Shown here: piece after piece, positions 27,303-37,577 of the stretch
Layout of the letters: each line of letters opens with the position of its first letter
Position numbering within the stretch: the first letter of the stretch is position 1
Assembly (NCBI GenBank): GCA_964586455.1
Contig: CAZPHV010000003.1
Coordinates: 62,001 to 126,000 of the forward strand
Direction of reading: 5' to 3'
Length of the DNA: 64,000 bases
Source of the DNA: Aquimonas sp964586455
GTDB taxonomy: Bacteria; Pseudomonadota; Gammaproteobacteria; Xanthomonadales; Xanthomonadaceae
The notes under the pieces: model-generated
The model's input: the letters and a program-made list of their open reading frames with translations, nothing else
What the model was told of the DNA's origin: nothing
Database searches by the model: none
Position numbers and translations under genes: made by a program

Positions 27303-28673
27303 TCACGACAGCGCCACCAGATCGTCCACCCCCGACGTATGTCGGCGACCGAAAGGCCCCAGCCAGCGCATGCACAGTCCCGCCGCCTGCAGATCGGCGG
27401 CGAAGTCCTCGCGCAGCAGCAGGTCGCCGACTGCCAGCAGCTCATCCTCCAGGCTCCAGACCAAGGGCAGGTGCCTGCGCTGCCAGGGCGGTACACCGAG
27501 GTCCTGCAGCAGGTGCTTGACGCTTTGGCTGGGTCGGTTGTCGGCAAGCCGCATGCGCTCACCGCCCTGGCGGCTGCGCACCTGCACCGGTGCAGGCAGG
27601 CGCGCGTCTGACTGCACATCGCCGAGCCCATCGCAGAGCGCCAGGCTGTGGCCGTCGGGGAGCGCTAGCGGTGGATCGCCGGTCCAGCGCAGATCAAGCG
27701 CAGTCGGCAGCTCGGGCAGTTCGGGCAGCAGGTGCAGCGCTCGTCGCCAGGCGCGCAGACGATGGCCCTGCCAGCGCACTTCGGCATCGCTGTCGTTGCG
27801 TGCGCTCAGCAGCTCCGATTCCATCTGGTGCAGAACGGTGGGCGTCGGTAGAGCGCAGCCGGCCTCGCGCAGCCAGGCACGCAGCACGCGCGTCCGGCGC
27901 GCGGCGTCCCAGCCCATCAGTACGTCGAGGTCGAGCACCTGCGGGTCGAGCTGTTGGGCACGTGCGAGGTCGATCGCATCCAGCATCTGCAAGCGCGCAT
28001 CGGCCGCAGCGCTGAGCGTCGCAGATGCAGCCAGCGCAGCGCCCGCCTGCGGCCAGCGCTGACGCAGCAGGGGCAGCACGGCATGGCGCAGGAAGTTGCG
28101 GTCGTGGCGGTGGTCGGTGTTGCTGGGGTCTTCGATCCAGCGCAGGCCGCGGCTGTTCGCGAAGGCTTCGATCGCGCTGCGCGGGGTCGCCAGCAGCGGT
28201 CGCCACAGCCAGCCGTGGCCGAAAGGGCGCAGAACGCGCATGCCGCCCAGGCCGCGTTCGCCCGCACCGCGCAGCGCGCGCAGCAGGAAGGTCTCGGCCT
28301 GGTCGTCCTGGTGGTGGGCCATCACGAGGACCTCTCCTGGCCGAATCGCCGATTCCAGCGCGGCGTGGCGGACGCGCCGCGCGCGGTCTTCCAGGCCGCC
28401 GCTGCCGCCCGGCACCTCGACCCGCAGCAGCTCGATGTCCAGGCCCAGCCCGGCCGCTTCACGCGCGCAGTGTTCGGCCCACTGCGCCGATGACTGATGC
28501 AGTCCGTGATCGACATGCAGCACCCGCAGCCCGCGTGCGCGTGCCCATTGCGCATCGGCCAGCAACTGCAGAAGTGCGCGCGAGTCGAGGCCGCCGCTGC
28601 AGGCGAGCGCCAGCGGCGCGTCCTGCGGCAGTGCGCGGGCGTCGAGTTCGATGGGGGCGTCGGCAGCGGGCAT
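27303..28673 (-). CDS. tilS: tRNA(Ile)-lysidine synthetase
   Basis: Adds lysine to C34 of tRNA-Ile(CAU), converting its decoding from AUG to AUA. The PP-loop motif LALACSGGLDSRALLQLL lies near residues 19-36. The bridging region HHQDDQAETFLLRALRGAGERGL and DPSNTDHRHDRNFLRHAVLP are family signatures, and a C-terminal domain follows (RQGGERMRLADNRPSQSVKH). About 456 residues, normal. Alternative ATG at 28682. Essential in most bacteria. Confidence 0.93.
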   Translation of the reverse strand: MPAADAPIELDARALPQDAPLALACSGGLDSRALLQLLADAQWARARGLRVLHVDHGLHQSSAQWAEHCAREAAGLGLDIELLRVEVPGGSGGLEDRARRVRHAALESAIRPGEVLVMAHHQDDQAETFLLRALRGAGERGLGGMRVLRPFGHGWLWRPLLATPRSAIEAFANSRGLRWIEDPSNTDHRHDRNFLRHAVLPLLRQRWPQAGAALAASATLSAAADARLQMLDAIDLARAQQLDPQVLDLDVLMGWDAARRTRVLRAWLREAGCALPTPTVLHQMESELLSARNDSDAEVRWQGHRLRAWRRALHLLPELPELPTALDLRWTGDPPLALPDGHSLALCDGLGDVQSDARLPAPVQVRSRQGGERMRLADNRPSQSVKHLLQDLGVPPWQRRHLPLVWSLEDELLAVGDLLLREDFAADLQAAGLCMRWLGPFGRRHTSGVDDLVALS

Positions 28674-28871
28674 GCGCGGCATGGTAGCGAAGCCTCGGAC
28701 TGCCGCAGGCAGCGGGTGTGCATTGAGTGGTCCGGCCCCTGCGGTTAGGGTGTGCGCCCGGAACGACGCGGGCACGCACTGCGCTTGACGACGCGGTTCG
28801 TCCAAGCCGGATGCGAACGGACCTGTTCGTCCGGCACGGCACCCTGGCTTCCACGCGCATCAAGGCCCCGC

Positions 28872-29483
28872 ATGACCGCATCGCCCTACATCGTCGCCGT
28901 CACCGGCGGAATCGCTTCCGGCAAGTCTGCCGTGACCGCGCAGTTCGAGCGGCTCGGAGTGCCGGTGATCGATGCCGACCTGATCGCGCGCGAGCTGGTC
29001 GAGCCCGGCCAGCCGGCGCTCGCCGAAATCGTCGGGCGTTTCGGTGCCGAGGTGCTGGAGGCCGACGGGCGCCTGGATCGCCGCCAGCTGCGCCAGCGCA
29101 TCTTCAATGACGTGGAGGCGCGCAGGCAGCTCGAAGCGATCCTGCACCCGCGCATTCGCGAGCGTATGCATGAACGCGCCGAGGGCCTCGATGTGCCCTA
29201 CGTGGTGCTGGCGATTCCCCTGCTGACGGCCAGCAGCCGTTACCCCTTCATCGATCGCGTGCTGGTGGTCGACGTGCCGGAATCGCTGCAGATCGCACGC
29301 CTGACCCAGCGTGACGGCGTCGACGAGGCTGCGGCGCGCTCCGCACTGTCGGCTCAGATCGGTCGCGCCGAGCGTTTGGCCCTGGCCGACGATGTGCTCG
29401 ACAACAGCAGCACGCTCGAAGCTCTTGCATCCGAGGTGGCGCAGTTGCATGCGCGCTACCTCGCGCAGGCGCAGGCAGGCTGA
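28872..29483 (+). CDS. coaE: Dephospho-CoA kinase
   Basis: Last step of coenzyme A synthesis. 203 residues with P-loop VTGGIASGKSAVTAQF, DADLIARELV, a DVEARRQLEAILHPRIRE CoA-binding segment and VPYVVLAIPLL. It commonly sits in the pilin cluster pilD-coaE in this order, but no pilD is adjacent here. The ATG at 28872 begins MTASPYIVAVTGG; an upstream open frame lacks homology. Confidence 0.94.
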   Translation: MTASPYIVAVTGGIASGKSAVTAQFERLGVPVIDADLIARELVEPGQPALAEIVGRFGAEVLEADGRLDRRQLRQRIFNDVEARRQLEAILHPRIRERMHERAEGLDVPYVVLAIPLLTASSRYPFIDRVLVVDVPESLQIARLTQRDGVDEAAARSALSAQIGRAERLALADDVLDNSSTLEALASEVAQLHARYLAQAQAG

Positions 29484-29531
29484 GCTGTCGCGCGCTGCTG
29501 AGCTGTCGAGGACAGACGTGTTTGATGCGGG

Positions 29532-30566
29532 CTACAGGTACTCCGCGCGCACATCGACGCTGTCGCGCACGCCCAGCGCCTCGTAGTTGTGCTGCAGCCA
29601 GCTCTTGGCGATGCCGCGTCCGGCGTCGCGCAGGCCGTGCAGAAAGGCGCGGTCCGGGCTGAGCTTGCTGGACAGGCTCAGTCCGGCCATGCCGGCATCG
29701 TCGCGGATGGCGTGCATGTGGATGCGCTTGATGCGGTGCCGGTGCTCGGGCTTCAGCCACTCTTCGTCGACCAGCTTGGCGGCGAAGGCCACCGCACGCA
29801 TTTCGCGCATCAGCGAGCCATTGAAGCTGATCTCGTTGACGCGGTTCGCGATTTCCATCGGCGTGCGCGGCAGCGCATCACGCTCGATCGGATTGACATG
29901 CACCACCACTACATCGGTGGTGCCGGTCTCATAGAACAGCGGAAACAGCACGGGATTGCCCATGTAGCCGCCGTCCCAATAGGCATCGCCGTCGATCTCC
30001 ACGGCCTGGAACAGCTGCGGGAGGCAGGCCGACGCAAGCAGCGCCTGCGCGCTCATGTCGATGTTTTTGAACACCTTGACCTTGCCGCTGCGCACGGCGG
30101 TGGCGCAGACGAACAGCTTGAGACAGCCCGGCTGGCGCAGGGCATCGAAGTCGATGCGCCGCTGCAGCACCTCGCGCAGCGGATTGAAATCCCAGGGGTT
30201 GAACTGATACGGCGAGAGCAGCCGGGTCCACGCTTCGAAGGCTGCAAACCCCAGTGCGGCGGCCGCGTCGGCAAAGGGCTTCGGCATGCCGGGCAGTGGC
30301 TTCGCGGGGCTGTACAGCAGGCCCTTGGAGGCGATGTCGTTCCAGAATCCATCCAGCGCTTCGCGGGCACCATCGATGCCACCGCGCAGCAGGCCGTCGG
30401 CCAGCACCGCCGCATTCATCGCGCCTGCACTGGTGCCGCTCAAACCTTCGAACTCGATGCGACCGTCTTCCAGCAGGGCATCCAGCACGCCCCAGGTGAA
30501 CGCGCCATGCGCGCCGCCGCCCTGCAGAGCGAGGTTGATGCGACGCTTGTCGCCGCGCGCTTTCAC
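29532..30566 (-). CDS. Patatin-like phospholipase
   Basis: 344 residues. The N-terminal oxyanion motif LALQGGGAHGAFTWGVLDAL, nucleophile GLSGTSAGAMNAAVL (GxSxG), and catalytic Asp in AYWDGGYMGNPVLFPL make a complete PNPLA active site. No signal peptide is seen. The GTG at 30566 overlaps the thioesterase stop (GTGA), so it is the third gene of a uvrA-thioesterase-patatin operon. It probably hydrolyses acyl esters of phospholipids. Confidence 0.87.
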   Translation of the reverse strand: MKARGDKRRINLALQGGGAHGAFTWGVLDALLEDGRIEFEGLSGTSAGAMNAAVLADGLLRGGIDGAREALDGFWNDIASKGLLYSPAKPLPGMPKPFADAAAALGFAAFEAWTRLLSPYQFNPWDFNPLREVLQRRIDFDALRQPGCLKLFVCATAVRSGKVKVFKNIDMSAQALLASACLPQLFQAVEIDGDAYWDGGYMGNPVLFPLFYETGTTDVVVVHVNPIERDALPRTPMEIANRVNEISFNGSLMREMRAVAFAAKLVDEEWLKPEHRHRIKRIHMHAIRDDAGMAGLSLSSKLSPDRAFLHGLRDAGRGIAKSWLQHNYEALGVRDSVDVRAEYL

Positions 30567-30975
30567 GACGGATCCCCCGCGGCTGCACGCACGAAGTCCG
30601 GAAGCGACAGCGAAGCGCCCGAACCGTCCACCCAGACCATCACCGTGCTGCCATCGGCGTACAGCACACCGGCCTCGCTGGCGCTTTCGATGCGGTGCGC
30701 CAGCGTCAGGCTCTTGCCGCCCAAGCGCTCGGCCGCCATCACGATGCGCAGCCGCTCCGGCCAGCCGATCGGGCGGCGGTAGTTCATCTGCGCCGCGGCC
30801 AGGATCGGCGCGCAGTCGGGGTCTGCCCAGCGCGGGCTGATCTGCTTGAACCAGAGCACGCGGGCTTCCTCGATGTAGCGCAGGTAGCTGGCGTTGTTGA
30901 CGTGGTTGAAGGCGTCCATGTCGCCCCAGCGTACGTCCATCTCGATCTCGAAGACCGACTTCCACGCGCTGCCGC

Positions 30976-30979
<4 letters not shown>
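30563..30979 (-). CDS. YbgC/4HBT-family acyl-CoA thioesterase
   Basis: 138 residues, single hot-dog fold. DVRWGDMDAFNHVNNASYLRYIEEAR holds the catalytic Asp (in DAFNHVNN) and the HVNN motif of the 4-hydroxybenzoyl-CoA thioesterase group. The ATG overlaps the uvrA stop (ATGA) and its stop overlaps the patatin GTG. Pairing with a phospholipase suggests acyl-chain turnover. Exact acyl substrate unknown. Confidence 0.87.
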
Positions 30980-33870
<2,891 letters not shown>

Positions 33871-33943
33871 GCTGGGCCGGGGAGGGCTAGGTAAGCCGAT
33901 CATTGTAGGTGGCTGGTGTGAGGCTGAGGCGAGATTGCCCCGG

Positions 33944-34033
33944 CCCGGGATTCGGGATTGGGGAGTGAAGAGGCGCGCTTGCGGACCACTGGTCCGCGCG
34001 CCGATGAACGCCCGAGCGCAGGGCGCGAGGGCC
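33944..34033. repeat. 88-bp dispersed repeat, copy B (inverted)
   Basis: Reverse-complement copy of 18588-18675, with the palindrome now GCGGACCACTGGTCCGC and the GGGATT heptamers at its left end. It sits in the 668-base spacer upstream of uvrA and rplU. Confidence 0.85.
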
Positions 34034-34127
34034 TCGGGATTCGTCAGAGCGGGCACCGCGGGGCTCGGGTCCGTGCGCTGTGTGAAGGCGCTGACCTTGG
34101 GCTCTTGCTCCTGTCATCGTGATGTCA

Positions 34128-34155
34128 GTAGGTCGGGGGCGGAGCGCCCCCGACC
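34128..34155 (+). repeat. GTAG-headed REP palindrome
   Basis: GTAGGTCGGGGGCGGAGCGC followed by CCCCGACC forms a strong stem. It is followed immediately by GGGATTC heptamers (34156-34187). Confidence 0.7.
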
Positions 34156-34391
34156 CGGGATTCGGGATTTGTGATTCGGGATTCGCAAGGGCACGGATCG
34201 CGAGCGTTGGGGCCCCGCACAGGCTCAGTGTCCCAACGGAGGCGCCAAGCGCGTGAGGGCCACGGGACGGTGCCCGAGGCGTGACCGAGCGGCTTCTGTG
34301 CTGTGCGTGGGACGCGGTCGCGCTCGTTCCTGCGTCAGGCAAGTTCGAGCGAATCCCAAATCCCGAATCCCCAATCCCGCTGAGCCCGGGT

Positions 34392-34420
34392 TTGACCCGG
34401 GCGCAGCACGAACCTATACT
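34392..34420 (+). promoter_or_regulatory. Sigma70 promoter of rplU-rpmA
   Basis: TTGACC (34392-34397), a 17-base spacer and TATACT (34415-34420): near-consensus -35 and -10 at ideal spacing. The predicted transcript would have an untranslated leader of about 110 bases before rplU. The -35 lies in an inverted repeat (GCCCGGGTTTGACCCGGGC, 34384-34402). Confidence 0.75.
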
Positions 34421-34538
34421 CCCGCGGCTGTCCTGGTGCCCTTGCGCTGCCCTTCCCGTGTTTGCGGGCTTCGAAGGCGGTGCTGCGGGGTTCGCCCCGG
34501 TCCAGGCAGCAGACAATAACTACAGAGGAATCCGCACC

Positions 34539-34850
34539 ATGTACGCAGTCATCGTCACCGGCGGTAAGCAGTACCGCGTGATGCAGGGTGAAACCCTGCG
34601 CGTTGAGAAGCTCGACGTCGAAGCTGGCAGCAGCATCGACCTGGACCAGGTTCTTCTGGTCGGCTCGGGTGAAGGCGTGACCGTCGGCACCCCGACCGTC
34701 GCCGGCGCCAAGGTCACCGTCACCGTCAAGGCCCACGGCCGCGGCGAGAAGATCCGCATCATCAAGTTCCGCCGTCGTAAGCACCATCGCAAGCAGATGG
34801 GCCATCGCCAGCACTACACCGAAATCGAAATCACCGGCATCAGCGCCTGA
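34539..34850 (+). CDS. rplU: 50S ribosomal protein L21
   Basis: 103 residues, standard length. MYAVIVTGGKQYRV starts the protein; the basic C-terminal half IRIIKFRRRKHHRKQMGHRQ binds 23S rRNA. AGAGGAA lies eight or so bases before the ATG at 34539. rpmA follows after 38 bases, and obg later, a highly conserved order. Confidence 0.97.
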   Translation: MYAVIVTGGKQYRVMQGETLRVEKLDVEAGSSIDLDQVLLVGSGEGVTVGTPTVAGAKVTVTVKAHGRGEKIRIIKFRRRKHHRKQMGHRQHYTEIEITGISA

Positions 34851-34888
34851 TCGGCGCCGTCTGAAGCCCCAAGCAAGGAGAGTCTTCC

Positions 34889-35146
34889 ATGGCACATAAA
34901 AAGGCAGGCGGCAGTACCCGTAACGGCCGCGATTCAAACCCCAAGTACCTCGGCGTGAAGATCTATGGTGGGCAGGCGATTGAAGCCGGCAACATCATCA
35001 TCCGCCAGCGCGGCACCCAGTTCCATCCGGGTCCGGGCGTCGGCCTCGGCCGCGACCACACCCTGTTCGCACTGAAGGACGGCGTGGTGAACTTCGCGGT
35101 CAAGGGCCCGAAGAGCCGCCGCACCGTGAGCGTGATCAGCGAGTAA
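34889..35146 (+). CDS. rpmA: 50S ribosomal protein L27
   Basis: 85 residues. The N-terminus MAHKKAGGSTRNGRDSNPKY reaches the peptidyl-transferase centre. No Firmicute-type N-terminal cleavage extension is present. AAGGAGAG precedes the ATG. Confidence 0.97.
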   Translation: MAHKKAGGSTRNGRDSNPKYLGVKIYGGQAIEAGNIIIRQRGTQFHPGPGVGLGRDHTLFALKDGVVNFAVKGPKSRRTVSVISE

Positions 35147-35172
35147 TCGCGCCGCGCAGCACACGCGAAAGG

Positions 35173-35195
35173 CCCCGCCTGAGTGCGGGGTTTTT
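35173..35195 (+). terminator. Rho-independent terminator of rplU-rpmA
   Basis: CCCCGC (35173-35178) pairs with GCGGGG (35185-35190) over a six-base loop, followed by TTTTT. It separates the ribosomal pair from obg. GGGATTC heptamers follow at 35207-35236. Confidence 0.85.
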
Positions 35196-35206
35196 CGTTT
35201 GAGGGC

Positions 35207-35373
35207 CGGGATTTGGGATTCGGGATTCGGGATTCGCCCGAAGGTCGACCCGTATCCTTGATCGTGGCGGTGCTCGCCCTGGCTCGCCGCCGCTGCCGCA
35301 CGAAGCAGATCCCTGCAAAATTCTAGTGCAGCGGGCCGCCCAACGAATCCCAAATCCCGAATCCCAAATCCCG
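35207..35373. repeat. Heptamer GGGATTC/GAATCCC runs facing each other
   Basis: Three to four copies of GGGATTC-type heptamer at 35207-35236 and an inverted run (AATCCCAAATCCCGAATCCC-like) at 35345-35373, with about 110 bases between. They could pair into a hairpin. The obg start follows nine bases later. Confidence 0.75.
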
Positions 35374-35381
35374 GCTCCCCA

Positions 35382-36458
35382 ATGAAACTCGTCGACGAAG
35401 CAGACATCCGCGTCATCGCAGGCAACGGCGGCAACGGCTGCGTCAGTTTCCGTCGCGAGAAGTTCATCCCGCTGGGCGGGCCGGACGGTGGTGACGGTGG
35501 CAACGGCGGCAGCCTGTTTCTGGTGGCCGACGAAAACCTCAACACGCTCGTCGACTTCCGCCACCAGCGCATTTTCCGCGCCCAGCGTGGCGAGAACGGG
35601 ATGGGCCGGCAGATGTACGGCAAGAAGGGCGAGGACGTGGTCATCCGCGTGCCGGTCGGCACCGTAGTCACGGCGATCGACACCGACGAGGTGATCGGCG
35701 ACCTCACCGAGCACGGGCAGACCCTCAAGGTCGCCCAGGGCGGCGAAGGCGGCCGCGGCAACATCCACTTCAAGACCTCGACCAACCGCGCGCCGCGTCG
35801 CGCCACCACCGGCAGCGAAGGCGAAGACCGCGAGCTGCGTCTGGAGCTCAAGTTGTTGGCCGACGTTGGCATGCTGGGCTTCCCGAACGCCGGCAAGTCG
35901 ACCTTCATCCGCGCGGTGTCGGCGGCTACGCCGAAGGTTGCCGACTACCCCTTCACCACGCTCTATCCAAACCTCGGCGTGGTCCGCGTCGAGCAGGACC
36001 GCAGCTTCGTGATCGCCGACATTCCCGGCCTGATCGAAGGCGCCGCCGAAGGCGCGGGCCTGGGCGTGCAGTTTCTGAAGCACGTGCAGCGCAATCGCCT
36101 GCTGCTGCACATTGTCGATCTGTCGCCGATGCTTGAGGGTGATGCGGCCGTGGCCCACATCGTCGAGGAAGTGCATGCGATCGAACGCGAGCTGGAGCGC
36201 TACGACGCCGAGCTGATGGGCCGTCCGCGCTGGCTGCTGCTCAACAAGGCTGACCTGCTCGACGAGGACACCCGTCGTCAGCGCGCCGAGGCCGTCGTCG
36301 CCGCATTGGGTTGGGCCGAACCGTGGTTCCTGATCTCTGCCATCAGCCGCGAAGGCACCTGGCCCGTGGCCCAGCAGGTGATGGAGTTCTTCGACGCAGA
36401 AAAGCGCGCCACCCTCACCGAAGATGAGGAGAGTCGGCCCTGGAGTCCCCTCGGCTGA
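35382..36458 (+). CDS. obg: Obg GTPase
   Basis: Essential ribosome-assembly and stress GTPase, 358 residues. The glycine-rich Obg domain (NGGNGCVSFRREKFIPLGGP, GGRGNIHFK) is N-terminal; the G domain shows GFPNAGKSTFIRAVS, DIPGLIEGA and LLNKADLL (NKxD). The C-terminal extension is short. The ATG at 35382 immediately follows the heptamer repeats, with little room for a strong ribosome site. Confidence 0.96.
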   Translation: MKLVDEADIRVIAGNGGNGCVSFRREKFIPLGGPDGGDGGNGGSLFLVADENLNTLVDFRHQRIFRAQRGENGMGRQMYGKKGEDVVIRVPVGTVVTAIDTDEVIGDLTEHGQTLKVAQGGEGGRGNIHFKTSTNRAPRRATTGSEGEDRELRLELKLLADVGMLGFPNAGKSTFIRAVSAATPKVADYPFTTLYPNLGVVRVEQDRSFVIADIPGLIEGAAEGAGLGVQFLKHVQRNRLLLHIVDLSPMLEGDAAVAHIVEEVHAIERELERYDAELMGRPRWLLLNKADLLDEDTRRQRAEAVVAALGWAEPWFLISAISREGTWPVAQQVMEFFDAEKRATLTEDEESRPWSPLG

Positions 36459-36528
36459 CGTGGGTTCGCGCCGACGACCCTGCCTTCAACCTGCTACAGT
36501 CCCGCCGTTTTCCACCCGGAGTTCACAC

Positions 36529-37452
36529 ATGAATCGTTTCGTCTCACTGGCCGTCGCTGGCCTGTTCTCGTTGGGTCTGGTCGCTTGCAGCGGCGGATCA
36601 TCTGACCCCGCCGAAGTCACGGCCACTCCGGATGCCGCCATCAAGGCGTCGACCGATGCGCTGCGTCAGAATGACATCGGCCAGGTCGTCAAGCTGGTGC
36701 TGCCGGAGGCTCGCTACAACGAGGTCAAGGCCAAGTTCGAGGCCCGTGAACGCACAGCGCCCGACGCTGCCGAGGCGGCCGAGTTCTCCGAGATGATGGG
36801 CAAGCTGACTGCGCCGGATGCTGAAACTGCGCTGATGGCCGAGCTGGAGCCGCACCTGGCGCAGTTCGAGGCCGAGATGGCTCCGCAGATGCCGATGCTG
36901 ATCGGCATGGGGCGTGGGATGGCCGTGCAGAGCATCCAGCAGAACCCCGACATGACCGCGGACCAGAAGCAGCAGTTCGTGCAGTTCGCCGACGCGGTGG
37001 GCAACTGGCTGGGCGGCGTCAAGCTGGGTGACCGTGAGCTGGCCAAGCAGGCGATTGCGAAGACCGTTGCTGCTGCCCGCAAGCTCGACCTGCAGTCGCT
37101 TGAGCAGGTCAATGCGCTCAGCTTCGACCAGGCCATGGACAAAGCCGGCATTGCCTTCGGTGGCGTCAAAGATGTCCTGGCCGTGTACGGCTTTGACGTC
37201 AATGCCGCTCTCGACAGCACCAAAGTCGACGTGCTCAAGACTGAGGGCGACGCTGCCCGCGTCAAGCTCAGCTACACCCTCTTGGGTACCGCAATCACCA
37301 GCGAGCAGGACATGGTGCGCGAAGCGGGTCGCTGGTACAGCAAGGACAGCATGAAGGCGCTGAGCGACATGCTCGATCAGCCGACTGCGGCCGCGGAAGT
37401 GACCGAAGAGCCGGCCGAAATGATGGAAGAGGACGAGGAAGTCACCGAGTAA
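36529..37452 (+). CDS. Lipoprotein of unknown function
   Basis: 307 residues. Signal peptide with lipobox LGLVACSGGSS. The rest is mostly predicted helical and Met/Gln/Ala-rich (MGRGMAVQSIQQNPDMTADQ), ending in a highly acidic tail (EMMEEDEEVTE). I do not recognise a family. It follows obg by 70 bases and has its own hairpin terminator. Probably anchored in the outer or inner membrane facing the periplasm. Confidence 0.75.
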   Translation: MNRFVSLAVAGLFSLGLVACSGGSSDPAEVTATPDAAIKASTDALRQNDIGQVVKLVLPEARYNEVKAKFEARERTAPDAAEAAEFSEMMGKLTAPDAETALMAELEPHLAQFEAEMAPQMPMLIGMGRGMAVQSIQQNPDMTADQKQQFVQFADAVGNWLGGVKLGDRELAKQAIAKTVAAARKLDLQSLEQVNALSFDQAMDKAGIAFGGVKDVLAVYGFDVNAALDSTKVDVLKTEGDAARVKLSYTLLGTAITSEQDMVREAGRWYSKDSMKALSDMLDQPTAAAEVTEEPAEMMEEDEEVTE

Positions 37453-37481
37453 GCTCGGAGCTCCTCGCACCGCAATGACGG

Positions 37482-37505
37482 AAGGGCGGCCCATGGGCCG
37501 CCCTT
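37482..37505. terminator. Perfect 24-bp palindrome, likely terminator
   Basis: AAGGGCGGCCCATGGGCCGC followed by CCTT is a perfect palindrome 29 bases past the lipoprotein stop, followed by CCTCGTTCC. It could end the lipoprotein transcript. Confidence 0.65.
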
Positions 37506-37577
37506 CCTCGTTCCGGGGCTGCATCAGCAAACATCCGGATAACGGTCTGTCTGAGCACCTTCGGCGATAATCCGCGC

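Noticed and set aside
34421..34538. Regulatory leader or riboswitch before rplU
   Set aside because: A leader of about 110 bases is implied by the promoter, but I could not identify a conserved structured motif in it.
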